Shown here: positions 17,580 to 26,875 of the stretch, piece after piece
How the letters are laid out: every line of letters begins with the position of its first letter
Position numbering within the stretch: the stretch's first letter is position 1
Assembly (NCBI GenBank): GCA_002328415.1
Contig: DCXL01000004.1
Coordinates: forward strand, 1,081,364-1,145,363
Source of the DNA: Micavibrio sp. UBA2137
GTDB lineage: Bacteria; Pseudomonadota; Alphaproteobacteria; Micavibrionales; Micavibrionaceae
Reading direction: 5' to 3'
DNA: 64,000 nt
The notes under the pieces: model-generated
Databases searched by the model: none
What the model saw: the letters and a program-made list of their open reading frames with translations, nothing else
Told to the model about the DNA's origin: nothing
Program-made: the position numbers and the translations under genes

Positions 17580-17649
17580 GTCATTGCGAGCAAACGAAGT
17601 GCGCGTGGCAATCCATAGATTGCTTTGTCCTTTCAGTCCTCGCAATGAC
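17580..17649. repeat. Palindromic intergenic repeat of the GTCATTGCGAG type
   Basis: GTCATTGCGAG at 17580-17590 is the exact reverse complement of CTCGCAATGAC at 17639-17649; inside, GCAAT...ATTGC forms a second stem. This resembles the dispersed palindromic repeat with ends 'GTCATTGCGAGC' and a central 'GCAATCC' known from many bacterial genomes. Only one copy is in this window. It lies in the 244-nt gap between the hydrolase start and the acyltransferase. Confidence 0.75.
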
Positions 17650-17723
17650 GTTTCTCATATTTGTTTTAGGGGGCATATGTTGCCCGTTGTAAATTAGGTC
17701 GCATGCGCTAGACTATATGCACC

Positions 17724-19562
17724 ATGTCGACACTCCAGAAAAATCATCAGATTGAAATTTTGCGCGGAATATCCATTCTCGTTGTGTTTTTCTTTCATTT
17801 AAAGATGGATTTATTCCGCAATGGTTTCCTTGGGGTTGATATTTTCTTTGTGATTAGCGGGTTTCTGATGGCGCTTATCTATTTCGACATGAGTACAAAG
17901 GAGAAAGTTTTGCGCTTTTACAAGCGCCGCCTTGACCGCTTGCTTCCTGCCTATTTTGCAGTGCTTGCGCTCACCATCTTAGTGAGCGCCGTCATTACGC
18001 TTCCGTACGAATATCGCGATATTATGCGTCACGGGATATGGAGTGATGTGCTTGCCCCTAATATTGGGTTCTGGACGGATAATTCCTATTTTAACGAGCA
18101 ACAATTCAAGCCTTTCCTGAATTTCTGGTCACTGGGCGTGGAAATTCAGTTCTATCTGCTCTTTCCCCTTCTCATCTGGATTTATAACAAGGTCAAGCCA
18201 CTCTTTTACCTTATCGCACTTGGGTCATTTGTTGGCTATGTCGGCATGGATATTATTTCGCCTAAGACGTCCTTTTTCATGACGCCCTTACGCCTATGGC
18301 AATTTGTGCTTGGATTTTATGCGGCGCGCCTGATGCTGACGCGCCCCTTGCGTCACCCTGTTATTGGCCTTATTGCATTGGTTGCAATGCTCGCCCTTAT
18401 GGGAACTGTCCCAAATGTGAACGTAGGGCTTCCGCTTTGGGCAGGCTTGCTTAGCGTCTTAACCGCCATTGTGATTGTTGCAGGATTGCCAGACACGCTT
18501 ATACAGTCGCTCCCTGCACGCGGACTTGAGGTATTAGGGAAATACTCGTACTCGATTTATCTGGTGCATTTTCCTGTTATTGCCTTTTTCATCTATACAC
18601 CCTTTAACGGTATTAAGGGCGTGCCAGATGTAATCGATATTGCGCTCATAACGCTTGTAACCGCTGTACTTTCTGTCGCCTCCTATCATCTTATTGAGCA
18701 ACCCTTGCGTCACCGCGATCGCGAAAACGGCATGCGCCGTAACAAGATTTATGCGGTCACTGTGATTTTCATTATTGCGCTTATCTTTGGGTTGAAGCCG
18801 CTGAACGTTGCCAAATTTTCAGAAGGTGAACGACAAATATTAAGCGCGTGGTTCGATCGGGACGCTTATCGTTGCGGGAAGATCAAGCGCCTCATGACCC
18901 CGCTTTCTGATTCCTGTCTGATTGCAGAGCCAGACACACAAACCGATAAAGTCGCGCTTCTGGTTGGGAGCAGTCATGCTGATGCGATTAAGCAAAAACT
19001 ATCTGAAGTTGCCGCAAGCCATAATTACGCATTGCGCCTTATGAAACTGAATACCTCGCTTGGCCAAGGATACAATGCACAAGATGTTTTGAATGAGGCC
19101 AAAAAATATGGCGTATCACTTATCATCATCCAAAATCCGCCACCTGCAATTTATCATGACAGTGTTGATTTAGTGAACCCTGTGCGTGACCTGCTAACGC
19201 TCAATGCCAAACAAGATAATCCTTTAACTGTGGCCTGGGTTGATCCTGTACCAGTCTACAGCTATCACATTCCTGAAACCTATTTTAAGGCCGCCAAGGG
19301 CGATACACAGGCACAATCACAAATTGAGGAACCCAAGACATTTGAGGGCTATGACCGCGATATCGCGGCTTATACATCACTCGACAGCATTAATTCTCCG
19401 CATTTCCAGCGCTATGAGGTCGGCAGTCAATTCTGCCGCCCTGAGTGCATCCGCGTGGATGGCAATGGCAATTTACTTTATTTCGATACCAATCACCTGA
19501 CCCTCACAGGTGCACAACTTCTTGAGCCTGTTTTTGACCAGCTCTTTACGCAAAGCAAATAG
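17724..19562 (+). CDS. Surface-polysaccharide acyltransferase (OafA/YrhL type with SGNH domain)
   Basis: 612 residues. The N-terminal half is an acyltransferase-3 membrane domain: start 'IEILRGISILVVFFFHLKMD' with the conserved R and H, and 'GFLGVDIFFVISGFLM'; about ten hydrophobic helices follow to about residue 360. The C-terminal part is a periplasmic SGNH domain: block I 'LLVGSSHADAI' (normally GDSHA) and block V 'DTNHLTLTGAQLL' with Asp and His. This pair is typical of O-antigen or polysaccharide O-acetylases. No acceptor genes are adjacent except the methyltransferase at 19690, so a modification role on surface glycan is inference. ATG 17724 has no obvious Shine-Dalgarno. Confidence 0.88.
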   Translation: MSTLQKNHQIEILRGISILVVFFFHLKMDLFRNGFLGVDIFFVISGFLMALIYFDMSTKEKVLRFYKRRLDRLLPAYFAVLALTILVSAVITLPYEYRDIMRHGIWSDVLAPNIGFWTDNSYFNEQQFKPFLNFWSLGVEIQFYLLFPLLIWIYNKVKPLFYLIALGSFVGYVGMDIISPKTSFFMTPLRLWQFVLGFYAARLMLTRPLRHPVIGLIALVAMLALMGTVPNVNVGLPLWAGLLSVLTAIVIVAGLPDTLIQSLPARGLEVLGKYSYSIYLVHFPVIAFFIYTPFNGIKGVPDVIDIALITLVTAVLSVASYHLIEQPLRHRDRENGMRRNKIYAVTVIFIIALIFGLKPLNVAKFSEGERQILSAWFDRDAYRCGKIKRLMTPLSDSCLIAEPDTQTDKVALLVGSSHADAIKQKLSEVAASHNYALRLMKLNTSLGQGYNAQDVLNEAKKYGVSLIIIQNPPPAIYHDSVDLVNPVRDLLTLNAKQDNPLTVAWVDPVPVYSYHIPETYFKAAKGDTQAQSQIEEPKTFEGYDRDIAAYTSLDSINSPHFQRYEVGSQFCRPECIRVDGNGNLLYFDTNHLTLTGAQLLEPVFDQLFTQSK

Positions 19563-19689
19563 TTTACATAATATTAATGGGTTTTGTGTTTGGGGGGTGT
19601 GATCGGGCTATTTCGACCAAAGGCTTTACACTCTGTTAACCTTTAAGTATTGTCGCAGGCGAAATATAGCCTTTTTCAGGGGATGAGTA

Positions 19690-20547
19690 ATGAAAGCGCT
19701 TTTAAGAAAGAACAAATACCTCTCAAGCATCAATCGATTGCGCCACGGGCAAAAGCCTGTCTTTATCGAATATGATATTGATTTTACACCGCGCTGGACA
19801 GGCGACAAAACGGGTAATCCGCATCTGGCTAAAATCATCTCTAAGAATAAAAAGACCTTCCAAAGCAATCTTAAAAGGCTTAGCACATATGAAGATGTCG
19901 TTCAGGACATCCAAAAAGGGAAATTCAAATTCGATATCGATTGGCATAATGTGATGATGCCCGCACTTGATGCATTGACCCTCATGGATGCAGCGGTGAA
20001 TGCAACATCAACTTACATGGAAATTGGCTCTGGAAATTCGACACGTTTCGTAAAGGCAGCGCTCAAAACACGTAAATCAAAGACCAAAATTATCTCGATT
20101 GACCCCTGCCCGCGCGCCGATATTGATACGCTTTGCGACAAGGTTATTCGTTCAGGTGTTGAAACGGTTGATTTATCCATGTTCGACACCCTCAAGAAAG
20201 GCGATGTGCTCTTTATTGATAACTCGCACCGCTCTTTCATGAACTCGGATGTAACCGTGTGTATGCTTGATATTCTGCCACGCCTGAAGAAAGGCGTACT
20301 GGTCGGAATCCATGATATCTTCCTGCCTTTTGATTATTTCGACACATGGTCGGAACGTGGCTATAATGAACAATATCTGCTCGCCAGCTACTTGCTTGCC
20401 AACCCCGATTACTTTGACATGCAATTTTCAAATTACTGGATTTGCCAACAAAAATTGCACGAGAAACCCCTACAAAATATCTGGGATATTCTGGGCGATA
20501 AAGTCAAAAACAGACCATCATCTGCCTTCTGGGGTATTAAGACTTAA
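19690..20547 (+). CDS. Class I SAM-dependent methyltransferase
   Basis: 285 residues. Motif I is 'YMEIGSGNSTRFV', then the acidic loop 'IISIDPCPRAD' and 'VLFIDNSHRSFMNSDVTV', all typical of the Methyltransf_24-like group that modifies glycans or secondary products. The first ~100 residues form an extra N-terminal region without motif. AGGGG precedes the ATG. It sits 127 nt after the acyltransferase and may act on the same cell-surface material (inference). The substrate is unknown. Confidence 0.8.
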   Translation: MKALLRKNKYLSSINRLRHGQKPVFIEYDIDFTPRWTGDKTGNPHLAKIISKNKKTFQSNLKRLSTYEDVVQDIQKGKFKFDIDWHNVMMPALDALTLMDAAVNATSTYMEIGSGNSTRFVKAALKTRKSKTKIISIDPCPRADIDTLCDKVIRSGVETVDLSMFDTLKKGDVLFIDNSHRSFMNSDVTVCMLDILPRLKKGVLVGIHDIFLPFDYFDTWSERGYNEQYLLASYLLANPDYFDMQFSNYWICQQKLHEKPLQNIWDILGDKVKNRPSSAFWGIKT

Positions 20548-20628
20548 ATAGAGCTTCTGGACAAGCGTGACGTCTTTGCGCATAGTAAGAAAGATACACT
20601 CTCTTTCTCAGCTCATCGGGCGTTCTGC

Positions 20629-22182
20629 ATGACTACTATTAAAGAAAAAATACCCTCTTCTCCCGCTTATCAGAATTTGATGCAACTGCACAAAAACACA
20701 GGGCGTCTGGAGGCAATTGCCGAGATTATTTCGCGTGATTTTTTAACGGCCATGCCAGAGGGCGCCTATAGCAATCGCGTTGACCAAATCTCCTATCTCC
20801 AGCGTCGTATCCATGAGGACTTAATAAGCAAGCAAGCACAAGCACAACTTGAAGAAGCACAAGAACACTTCGCCGCTCATCCGCAAATGTGGGGCAAATG
20901 GCATGTCGCTAACTTAAGCGGTATGGAAAATGTCTATAAAAAGCAGGCGATTTTAAGCACCGATTTAATGGAAACATCGGCGCTTATTGCCAATGAAGGG
21001 CGTAAACTTCATCAAGATATTTTAAATAGCGGGGATTGGTCAGAGGCCGAAAAACATTTAACGCGCGTTGTCGATCACACAAAACGACTGGCCGAACGCA
21101 AGGCCAAATGGCGCAATAGTGCCACATTGTACGAGGCCCTTATTCAAGACCACTCACCGGGTTTTGACTTGAAAACAATTTGGGAGTGGTTCAATCATCT
21201 GGACCGCGAACTCTCCAAGCTCTACCCCAAAATTATGGAGCGCCAGAAAAGGCGGCCTGATATTATTCCACTCAATGGGCCTTTCGACAAAGAGGCACAG
21301 ATGCTACTCAATCGCTCGCTTATTGGATTGTTTGGTTTCGATTTTAAACGTGGTGCATTGTACGAAACAGGCCACTCACCTGTCGAAGGCGGCACGCCAG
21401 ATGATGCACGCCTCGTCATTAAAAATGTCGATGACCGTAATTTCATGGATTCGATGAAATCTGCCCTACATGAGGGTGGGCATGGCCTTTATCTGCAAAA
21501 CTTGCCCGCGAAAAAGAAATGGGCCTATCAACCTGTAGCACTTGATTTGGGCACAACCATTCATGAAAGCCAGGCCCTGTTCATCGAGATGATTATCGGA
21601 CGCACGCCCGCCTTCTTTGAATTTTTAGCGCCCCGCCTTGAGGGCCTCTTTCATAAATTCAATGATCCAGCACTCACCGCAGAAAATCTCTACCGCATTA
21701 AAACAGAGGTTAAACCAACGCTTCATCGCCGATCTGCAGATGAAGTCACCTATTTCTTCCACGTCTTCTTGCGCTTCCAAATTGAGTGCGATTTGATTGA
21801 AGATAAAATAAAGGTCGCTGATATTCCTGCTTACTGGACAGAATGGATGCATAAAAAACTAGGCATTATGCCGCAAAATCATGCCGAGGGTGTGCTACAG
21901 GACGTACATTGGTTCGTGGGCAAGTTTGGCTATTTTCAATCTTACTCGCTTGGCCACATGATTGCCGCCCAGCTTTACGATAAGATGGGTGAGGACATTC
22001 CGCGTCTTCAAGGGGAAATCCAAGATGGTGATTTTCACTCTATTTCATCATGGCTCACAAACAATATTCACAAAAGCGGTAGCCTGTATGACACAGAAAC
22101 ACTTCTGAAAAAAGCCACAGGCAGTGCGCCATCACCTGACTTTCTTCTCTCACATCTTGAACAACGCTATCTTACAGATTGA
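20629..22182 (+). CDS. M32 family metallocarboxypeptidase
   Basis: Thermostable-carboxypeptidase type enzyme that removes C-terminal residues from peptides in the cytoplasm. 517 residues, normal length. The zinc motif HEGGH is at 281-285, followed by 'HESQALFIEMIIGR' with the third ligand Glu, and the family motif 'DEVTYFFHVFLRFQIECDLI' further on; 'IPAYWTEWMHKKLGI' and 'HWFVGKFGYFQSYSLGHMIAA' are hallmark. No signal peptide. It ends 2 nt before the ATG of the GNAT gene, so cotranscription is likely. Confidence 0.95.
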   Translation: MTTIKEKIPSSPAYQNLMQLHKNTGRLEAIAEIISRDFLTAMPEGAYSNRVDQISYLQRRIHEDLISKQAQAQLEEAQEHFAAHPQMWGKWHVANLSGMENVYKKQAILSTDLMETSALIANEGRKLHQDILNSGDWSEAEKHLTRVVDHTKRLAERKAKWRNSATLYEALIQDHSPGFDLKTIWEWFNHLDRELSKLYPKIMERQKRRPDIIPLNGPFDKEAQMLLNRSLIGLFGFDFKRGALYETGHSPVEGGTPDDARLVIKNVDDRNFMDSMKSALHEGGHGLYLQNLPAKKKWAYQPVALDLGTTIHESQALFIEMIIGRTPAFFEFLAPRLEGLFHKFNDPALTAENLYRIKTEVKPTLHRRSADEVTYFFHVFLRFQIECDLIEDKIKVADIPAYWTEWMHKKLGIMPQNHAEGVLQDVHWFVGKFGYFQSYSLGHMIAAQLYDKMGEDIPRLQGEIQDGDFHSISSWLTNNIHKSGSLYDTETLLKKATGSAPSPDFLLSHLEQRYLTD

Positions 22183-22184
22183 TT

Positions 22185-22781
22185 ATGGTCGAGACACATC
22201 AAAAAAAAATAACAATTGAGGGCTTTCCATCTTACAAATATACACGCATAAAAACACCGCGTTTAATATTGAAAGCGCCTCAAAAAAGCGACCGTGAGGA
22301 TTGGGTTGCACTGCGCGAACGCAATGAAGAATATCTTAAACCCTTCGAGCCCGCTTGGGGGCACGAGTGGCACACGAAAGGCATGTTTTCCAAACGCATC
22401 GCGCGACACGAAGATTACTGGAAGAATGATGCCGGTTACGGTTTCCATCTTTTTCTACGCCCTTCTGCGCAACTGATTGGCGCGGTCAATATTAATCATG
22501 TTTGTCGCGGCGCCGCACAATATGCGTGGTTAGGATATTGGATAGATAAAGACTTTGAGGGACAAGGATTGATGCATGAGGCGTTAGACGCAACTTTGCG
22601 CTTCAGTTTTTCAATCTTAAAATTGCATCGCATGAATGCCGCAACACTTCTCAATAATACGCGAAGCCAACATGTGCTTGAGGCGTGTGGGTTTAAGAAA
22701 GAAGGTGTGGCCGAAAAATATGTCGAGATAAATGGCGTTCGCCAGGACCATATTCTCTATGGCCTTAACAAAGCCTCATAA
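22185..22781 (+). CDS. GNAT-family acetyltransferase (RimJ/RimL-like)
   Basis: 198 residues, starting at ATG 22185 (a TTG at 22179 overlaps the preceding gene). 'RIKTPRLILKAPQKSDREDW' at the start, 'LIGAVNINHVCRGAAQYAWLGYWIDKDFEGQGLMHEAL' with the acetyl-CoA loop [QG-x-GLMHEA], and 'NAATLLNNTRSQHVLEACGFKKEGVAEKY' match RimJ-type N-terminal acetyltransferases of ribosomal proteins. The exact substrate is not shown by the sequence. It follows the M32 peptidase and overlaps the next minus-strand gene by 6 nt tail to tail. Confidence 0.88.
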   Translation: MVETHQKKITIEGFPSYKYTRIKTPRLILKAPQKSDREDWVALRERNEEYLKPFEPAWGHEWHTKGMFSKRIARHEDYWKNDAGYGFHLFLRPSAQLIGAVNINHVCRGAAQYAWLGYWIDKDFEGQGLMHEALDATLRFSFSILKLHRMNAATLLNNTRSQHVLEACGFKKEGVAEKYVEINGVRQDHILYGLNKAS

Positions 22782-23390
22782 ACCCAATCTTTCTTGTTGG
22801 AAGCGTATCGCCGCATCAAGCGCATCATAAAATGTGCCTCCACGAGAAATATTCATCGTTTCAACACCACGATTTGAAAGCTCTCTTAACTCGGCTAGTT
22901 TTTGTGTCAGGAAAAGACGATCCCCTTTTTCCAAATCAACAACATGGGCGCTATCAGCGGGTTGGGCAGGACGGTCCTCTTGTTCAGCATAGCTGCGCGC
23001 CTCTATGTCTGTTGCCGTTCTTTCATAAGCACTTGCCGCTTGAGCAACGCGCCCTTGTTGTTCAACCCCCTTAGGGGCATTATCTTTTGCACCCCCCTCA
23101 AACATGTCATCCTCATAAGGTGAAGTCATGTCCTCGGCCATTGAGCTAAAGCTTTTCTCTTGTGAGTCAGGTGCGTTACTTTCAACCATATCTGAAAGGA
23201 ATGAAATTAAGGCCTCAACGCTAACATCAGCTTGGTCATCCACCAAACGTTCGCGCGGCCTGCGATTATCATCTGTTTCCCCGCGTCTACGTTGAGGCAC
23301 ATTTTCCTCACGTCGAATGGCCTGACGTGTATCTGTTTTTTCAGAGCGCCTGAATAATGTTTTCACGAAAGGCTGAATATTCCATAGCAT
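22776..23390 (-). CDS. Hypothetical cytoplasmic protein, charged with helical tail
   Basis: 204 residues. The first ~120 are Arg/Glu/Asp/Gln rich and probably disordered; the last ~60 ('DLEKGDRLFLTQKLAELRELSNRGVETMNISRGGTFYDALDAAIRF') look like a compact helical domain. No signal peptide and no motif I recognise. Its ATG overlaps the stop of the upstream exported-protein gene (TGATG, 1 nt), so translational coupling is likely and the two proteins may work together. Overlaps the GNAT gene tail to tail. Confidence 0.65.
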   Translation of the reverse strand: MLWNIQPFVKTLFRRSEKTDTRQAIRREENVPQRRRGETDDNRRPRERLVDDQADVSVEALISFLSDMVESNAPDSQEKSFSSMAEDMTSPYEDDMFEGGAKDNAPKGVEQQGRVAQAASAYERTATDIEARSYAEQEDRPAQPADSAHVVDLEKGDRLFLTQKLAELRELSNRGVETMNISRGGTFYDALDAAIRFQQERLGL

Positions 23391-24094
23391 CAGCGCGGCC
23401 TCGCTTCAGCAGCAAAGCTTTTTAATCTTTGTAACCAAATGGCTTGCCAGTTCCAGACAAGCGCCAATTCACTATTATAAAGGGACATAGCGCCGAGCTT
23501 GGAAAATAACACATTGTAGCTCTGTCCCTCTTGTTGCAATTCTTTCTTTCGTGACGTTTTGTAAGGCATAACATCCATCACAAGTAAGATTTGACCATCA
23601 AGTGGTAAACGTTCGGCAATGTAGCGTGCCTCGACCAGAGAAATCGGAATAGAAGAAAGCACATCGAGATTTTCAACGATAACCGCAAACTCCTCATCAC
23701 CATAAGAGAACGGGAAGAAGGCCGTCTTTTGATTATCAAATGCGATTGAAAGAAGAGGTGGGCCATCTTCTTGATCAGCCACTGAAACGGTAACCACCGC
23801 ACGAATTGTAATTGGCTGTGTTAAATAATCATATTGTGAAAAGGCAAGCTCTTGGGAAAGAACTTGCTCCTCTATCACTTCTTCCTTTTCATCTTCAGGC
23901 GCAGTCACTGCATCTTGGGAAAAAGACGCCCATTTTTCAAAGTTAGGAAATGTTTTGCTCAGCTTATAAAAAGCAATAGCCACATCGCGATCGGGGCTGG
24001 AGCGCTTTATTAAGTCCTGTTGCGCGTGTGACGTAAATGCAAACATCATGGCAAACAAGGCACTTAAAAAGACTATTTTACTTCGCAAAACCAT
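23390..24094 (-). CDS. Exported protein of unknown function
   Basis: 234 residues with a signal peptide (LSALFAMMFAFTSHAQQ, cleavage likely after HA at about residue 24). The mature part is acidic in the first half and contains 'FFPFSYGDEEFAVIVENLD', followed by mixed alpha/beta sequence; there is no cysteine. I do not recognise it. Translationally coupled to the gene at 22776. Divergent from the Smr gene with 78 nt between starts. Confidence 0.65.
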   Translation of the reverse strand: MVLRSKIVFLSALFAMMFAFTSHAQQDLIKRSSPDRDVAIAFYKLSKTFPNFEKWASFSQDAVTAPEDEKEEVIEEQVLSQELAFSQYDYLTQPITIRAVVTVSVADQEDGPPLLSIAFDNQKTAFFPFSYGDEEFAVIVENLDVLSSIPISLVEARYIAERLPLDGQILLVMDVMPYKTSRKKELQQEGQSYNVLFSKLGAMSLYNSELALVWNWQAIWLQRLKSFAAEARPR

Positions 24095-24172
24095 TTTTCC
24101 AACATAGTATTTAATTTGAAAATTTAGTTTAAGGTAACTTCAACCAAAAGAGAAGGGCGGAAAGGACATAGC

Positions 24173-24715
24173 ATGCATGAAAATGATGACGATTTATGGT
24201 CGATGTTTACATCCGATGTAAAACCTTTGAGCGCTAAAGAGGTTGAAGAAAAAAAGGCTAAGGAAGAAACACCCCCAAAAGATGGAGGCGCTGAAATCCT
24301 ACCCGAACCTCAGGATGTCGTGATTGTTGAAAAAAAAGCAGCGCTCAAGAAAAAGCGAACCTCCAACCAAATGGATAAGAACACGCAGCAAAAGCTTGTT
24401 CAGGGTAAAATTAAAATTGAGCGTCAAATCGACTTGCACGGCCTAAACAGAGATGAGGCGCAGGACGCTCTCACGCAATTCATAAGTAATGCCTTTCAAC
24501 AGAATATCCGCATGCTTCTCGTTATTACGGGTAAGGGCGCAACGTCCATTAATCCTGAACACTGGATGGAAGATAAGCGCGGAATTCTTAAAGAAAAGCT
24601 TCCGCAATGGTTAAGTCTCGCTCCTTTGAATGAAATGGTTTTACAACATCATCAGGCACGCCCGCGTCACGGCGGAGCGGGCGCCTTTTACGTTTATTTG
24701 AGAAAAAATAAATAA
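24173..24715 (+). CDS. Smr-domain protein (MutS2-type C-terminal domain alone)
   Basis: 180 residues. A charged N-terminal half of unknown structure is followed by an Smr domain: 'IDLHGLNRDEAQDAL' with DLHG at 87-90, 'RMLLVITGKG' and the closing 'RHGGAGAFYVYLRKN'. Stand-alone Smr proteins in this class are endonucleases or RNA/DNA-binding proteins; activity is not proven here. A good ribosome site (GGAAAGGA) precedes the ATG. cysS follows after 48 nt. Confidence 0.92.
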   Translation: MHENDDDLWSMFTSDVKPLSAKEVEEKKAKEETPPKDGGAEILPEPQDVVIVEKKAALKKKRTSNQMDKNTQQKLVQGKIKIERQIDLHGLNRDEAQDALTQFISNAFQQNIRMLLVITGKGATSINPEHWMEDKRGILKEKLPQWLSLAPLNEMVLQHHQARPRHGGAGAFYVYLRKNK

Positions 24716-24763
24716 AGCCGAGCTTTCATCTTGCCATAAGTGCGTGTTCTGCTACAAAAAACT

Positions 24764-26164
24764 ATGGCCCAAATTCAATTCACAAATTCACTTACACGCA
24801 AAAAAGAGGTTTTTGAACCTCTCGACCCTACGCATATTCGCCTCTATGCCTGTGGGCCTACAGTTTATGATTATGCCCATCTGGGGAATGCCCGTATGGC
24901 AGTTATCTTTGACCTTTTGCGCAATGTCCTCGAAACGCGTTACGAGAAGGTCACTTACGTGTCCAATATCACCGATATTGATGACAAGATTATGACACGT
25001 GCCAAAGAAACTGGGAAAGATATCAGCGATATCACAAAGCTTTACACCGCAATCTATAACGAAGATATGGCTGCACTTGGTAATCGCGCGCCAACCATTC
25101 AGCCACATGCAACTGACCATGTTGCAGAGATGATTGCACAAATTGAACAATTAATTGATGCAGGGCATGCTTATGAATCTGATGGGCATGTTCTTTTTCA
25201 TGTCCCTTCCTTTCCAAAATATGGAGGCTTAAGCGGTCGCTCACGCGATGAACAAATTGCAGGGGCGCGTGTTGAGGTCGCCTCTTACAAGAAAGATGCG
25301 GCCGACTTTGTCCTTTGGAAGCCAAGTAGTGAGGATGAGCCAGGCTGGCCTTCCCCTTGGGGGCGCGGTCGTCCAGGCTGGCATATTGAATGCTCTGTCA
25401 TGTCGGAAAAACATTTAGGCCTGCCCTTTGATATTCATGGCGGTGGGGCAGACCTCAAATTTCCGCACCATGAAAATGAGATTGCGCAATCTTGCTGCGC
25501 GCATGGCAATGAAGGCGATCTTTCTGCCTTTGCCAAAACATGGATTCACAATGGGTTTCTAACTGTTGAAGGCGAGAAAATGTCCAAGTCGCTTGGTAAT
25601 TTTACGCTGATTAGAGATGTGCTGGATGAAGGAGTTGACGGCATTGTTATTCGTTTAGCGCTTCTTTCGGCAAGCTACAAAAAACCACTCGACTGGTCAA
25701 AAGAGCTTATCAGCCGCATGGAAAAAATGCTGAAACGCATTTACACTGTCATTTTGGATACAGCAGAAATTGGGACTATTGATTTAAGCGAAACACACAA
25801 AAACGATGTTTTGGCAGCTCTTTATAACGACCTGAACACGCCACAAGCCTTTGCCGACATTCACAGACTTCTTAGTGATTTGGAGCGGGGCGATGTGTCG
25901 TCAGAAGATAAAGAAGTGCTTCGCTCCGAGCTTCTCTTGCTATGTGATACATTGGGTTTGAAACCTGAAAATGCTGAAAACTATCTTAATAAAGCAGACG
26001 CCTCAACTCTTGATAAAGCACTAGTTCAAAAATTAATCACAGAGCGTGATGCTGCAAAGCAAAATAAAGATTATGCGCGCGCAGATGCTCTCCGTGACGA
26101 GCTTAAGGACATGGGTATAGCGCTTAAGGATGGCCCTGAGGGTACAACGTGGGAAAGATTATAA
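24764..26164 (+). CDS. cysS: Cysteinyl-tRNA synthetase
   Basis: Charges tRNA-Cys. 466 residues from ATG 24764; an upstream GTG at 24740 would add eight residues and is less likely. The HIGH-type motif is HLGNA at residues 39-43, preceded by 'RLYACGPTVYDYAHL', KMSKS is at 272-276, and 'FDIHGGGADLKFPHHENEI' carries the zinc-site histidines. All residues for activity appear present. The stop overlaps the convergent hypothetical gene at 26159 by 6 nt. Confidence 0.98.
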   Translation: MAQIQFTNSLTRKKEVFEPLDPTHIRLYACGPTVYDYAHLGNARMAVIFDLLRNVLETRYEKVTYVSNITDIDDKIMTRAKETGKDISDITKLYTAIYNEDMAALGNRAPTIQPHATDHVAEMIAQIEQLIDAGHAYESDGHVLFHVPSFPKYGGLSGRSRDEQIAGARVEVASYKKDAADFVLWKPSSEDEPGWPSPWGRGRPGWHIECSVMSEKHLGLPFDIHGGGADLKFPHHENEIAQSCCAHGNEGDLSAFAKTWIHNGFLTVEGEKMSKSLGNFTLIRDVLDEGVDGIVIRLALLSASYKKPLDWSKELISRMEKMLKRIYTVILDTAEIGTIDLSETHKNDVLAALYNDLNTPQAFADIHRLLSDLERGDVSSEDKEVLRSELLLLCDTLGLKPENAENYLNKADASTLDKALVQKLITERDAAKQNKDYARADALRDELKDMGIALKDGPEGTTWERL

Positions 26165-26530
26165 GCCAATTATTTTAAGGATATCTTTTTCCATGGATGT
26201 CGGCAGTGAGCATTTCACGCTTTCCACGCCTTGTTGGGCAAGCACATAAACCAGTGCGCGTCCTGTTCCAATTTCAATCCCATCAAAAATGCCAATGCCA
26301 AGCATGGGTTGTTCCTGAGCAACGTTATCTTTCAGGGACTTTTTCATCTCGACAACACGGTCTTTTACTGTGTCATTCAGCGCCTCTTCTGGCTTGGGCT
26401 GGCCATCCTTCAGCCATTCAAAAGAGACAATAGAGTGCCGCCAAGCCTCAAGCAATTTTTGCATGTCGATATCATGGCTTACAAATTTATCTGGCTTGGC
26501 TGAAACTGTTGCCGAAAGCATCCATTCCAT
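26159..26530 (-). CDS. Small hypothetical protein
   Basis: 123 residues without signal peptide or membrane segment. A mixed alpha/beta composition with a 'GIFDGIEIGTGRALVYVLAQQG' stretch and a Lys-rich helix before it. No family recognised. It converges on cysS with a 6-nt overlap, and there is no clear terminator between them. Confidence is based on length and on ordinary composition for the window. Confidence 0.6.
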   Translation of the reverse strand: MEWMLSATVSAKPDKFVSHDIDMQKLLEAWRHSIVSFEWLKDGQPKPEEALNDTVKDRVVEMKKSLKDNVAQEQPMLGIGIFDGIEIGTGRALVYVLAQQGVESVKCSLPTSMEKDILKIIGL

Positions 26531-26643
26531 GTGTTTTAATTCCCGTAAATAAGAAAATGGCGTCAGAACTCCACTAGACTTTTACAGATGTTTCTGTATA
26601 AATCGTTAAGAACAGTAACATTTTAAAAACCATGTGAAAATAG

Positions 26644-26814
26644 ATGAAGCCCGACTTTCAAAAACCCGAAATTATCAAGGTTGACCGCCACGCAGACGGT
26701 GTATCCTGTGATGGTGGTTTGGGCCCTTTAGGGCACCCTGTTGTCTATTATAGCTTTGACGGCAAGCCAATGGTCGAATGTGGCTATTGTGACCGTCAAT
26801 TCGTTAAATCTTAA
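26644..26814 (+). CDS. Small zinc-finger protein (zf-CHCC, NDUFS6-like)
   Basis: 56 residues, often missed by gene callers. The product has the C-x8-H-x14-C-x2-C zinc pattern: Cys22, His31, Cys46, Cys49. This matches the zf-CHCC family (the bacterial relative of the mitochondrial complex I subunit NDUFS6), often annotated simply as zinc-finger domain-containing protein in alphaproteobacteria. The opening 'KPDFQKPEIIKVDRHADGVSC' segment and 'HPVVYYSFDGKPMVECGYCD' fit well (given in pieces below 20 residues each in the motif positions). It ends within a candidate heat-shock promoter for hsp20 (26810-26838). Role in respiratory complex I biogenesis is inference from family. Confidence 0.85.
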   Translation: MKPDFQKPEIIKVDRHADGVSCDGGLGPLGHPVVYYSFDGKPMVECGYCDRQFVKS

Positions 26815-26838
26815 GATGACAAAATTTATCATCTATAT
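26810..26838 (+). promoter_or_regulatory. Candidate RpoH (sigma32) promoter for hsp20
   Basis: CTTA at 26810-26813 is followed after 18 nt by TCTATAT at 26832-26838, close to the alphaproteobacterial heat-shock pattern CTTG-N17/18-CYTATNT. The same CTATAT core occurs in the groES promoter at 54386-54391. The -35 box differs by one base. Confidence 0.5.
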
Positions 26839-26866
26839 TTGATTTTTATCCGTATAAAGTTATATA
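26839..26866 (+). promoter_or_regulatory. Alternative sigma70 promoter before hsp20
   Basis: TTGATT at 26839-26844, 16-nt spacer, TATATA at 26861-26866. It would start the message near 26873, just ahead of the thermometer hairpins. Confidence 0.45.
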
Positions 26867-26875
26867 AAGAGATGT

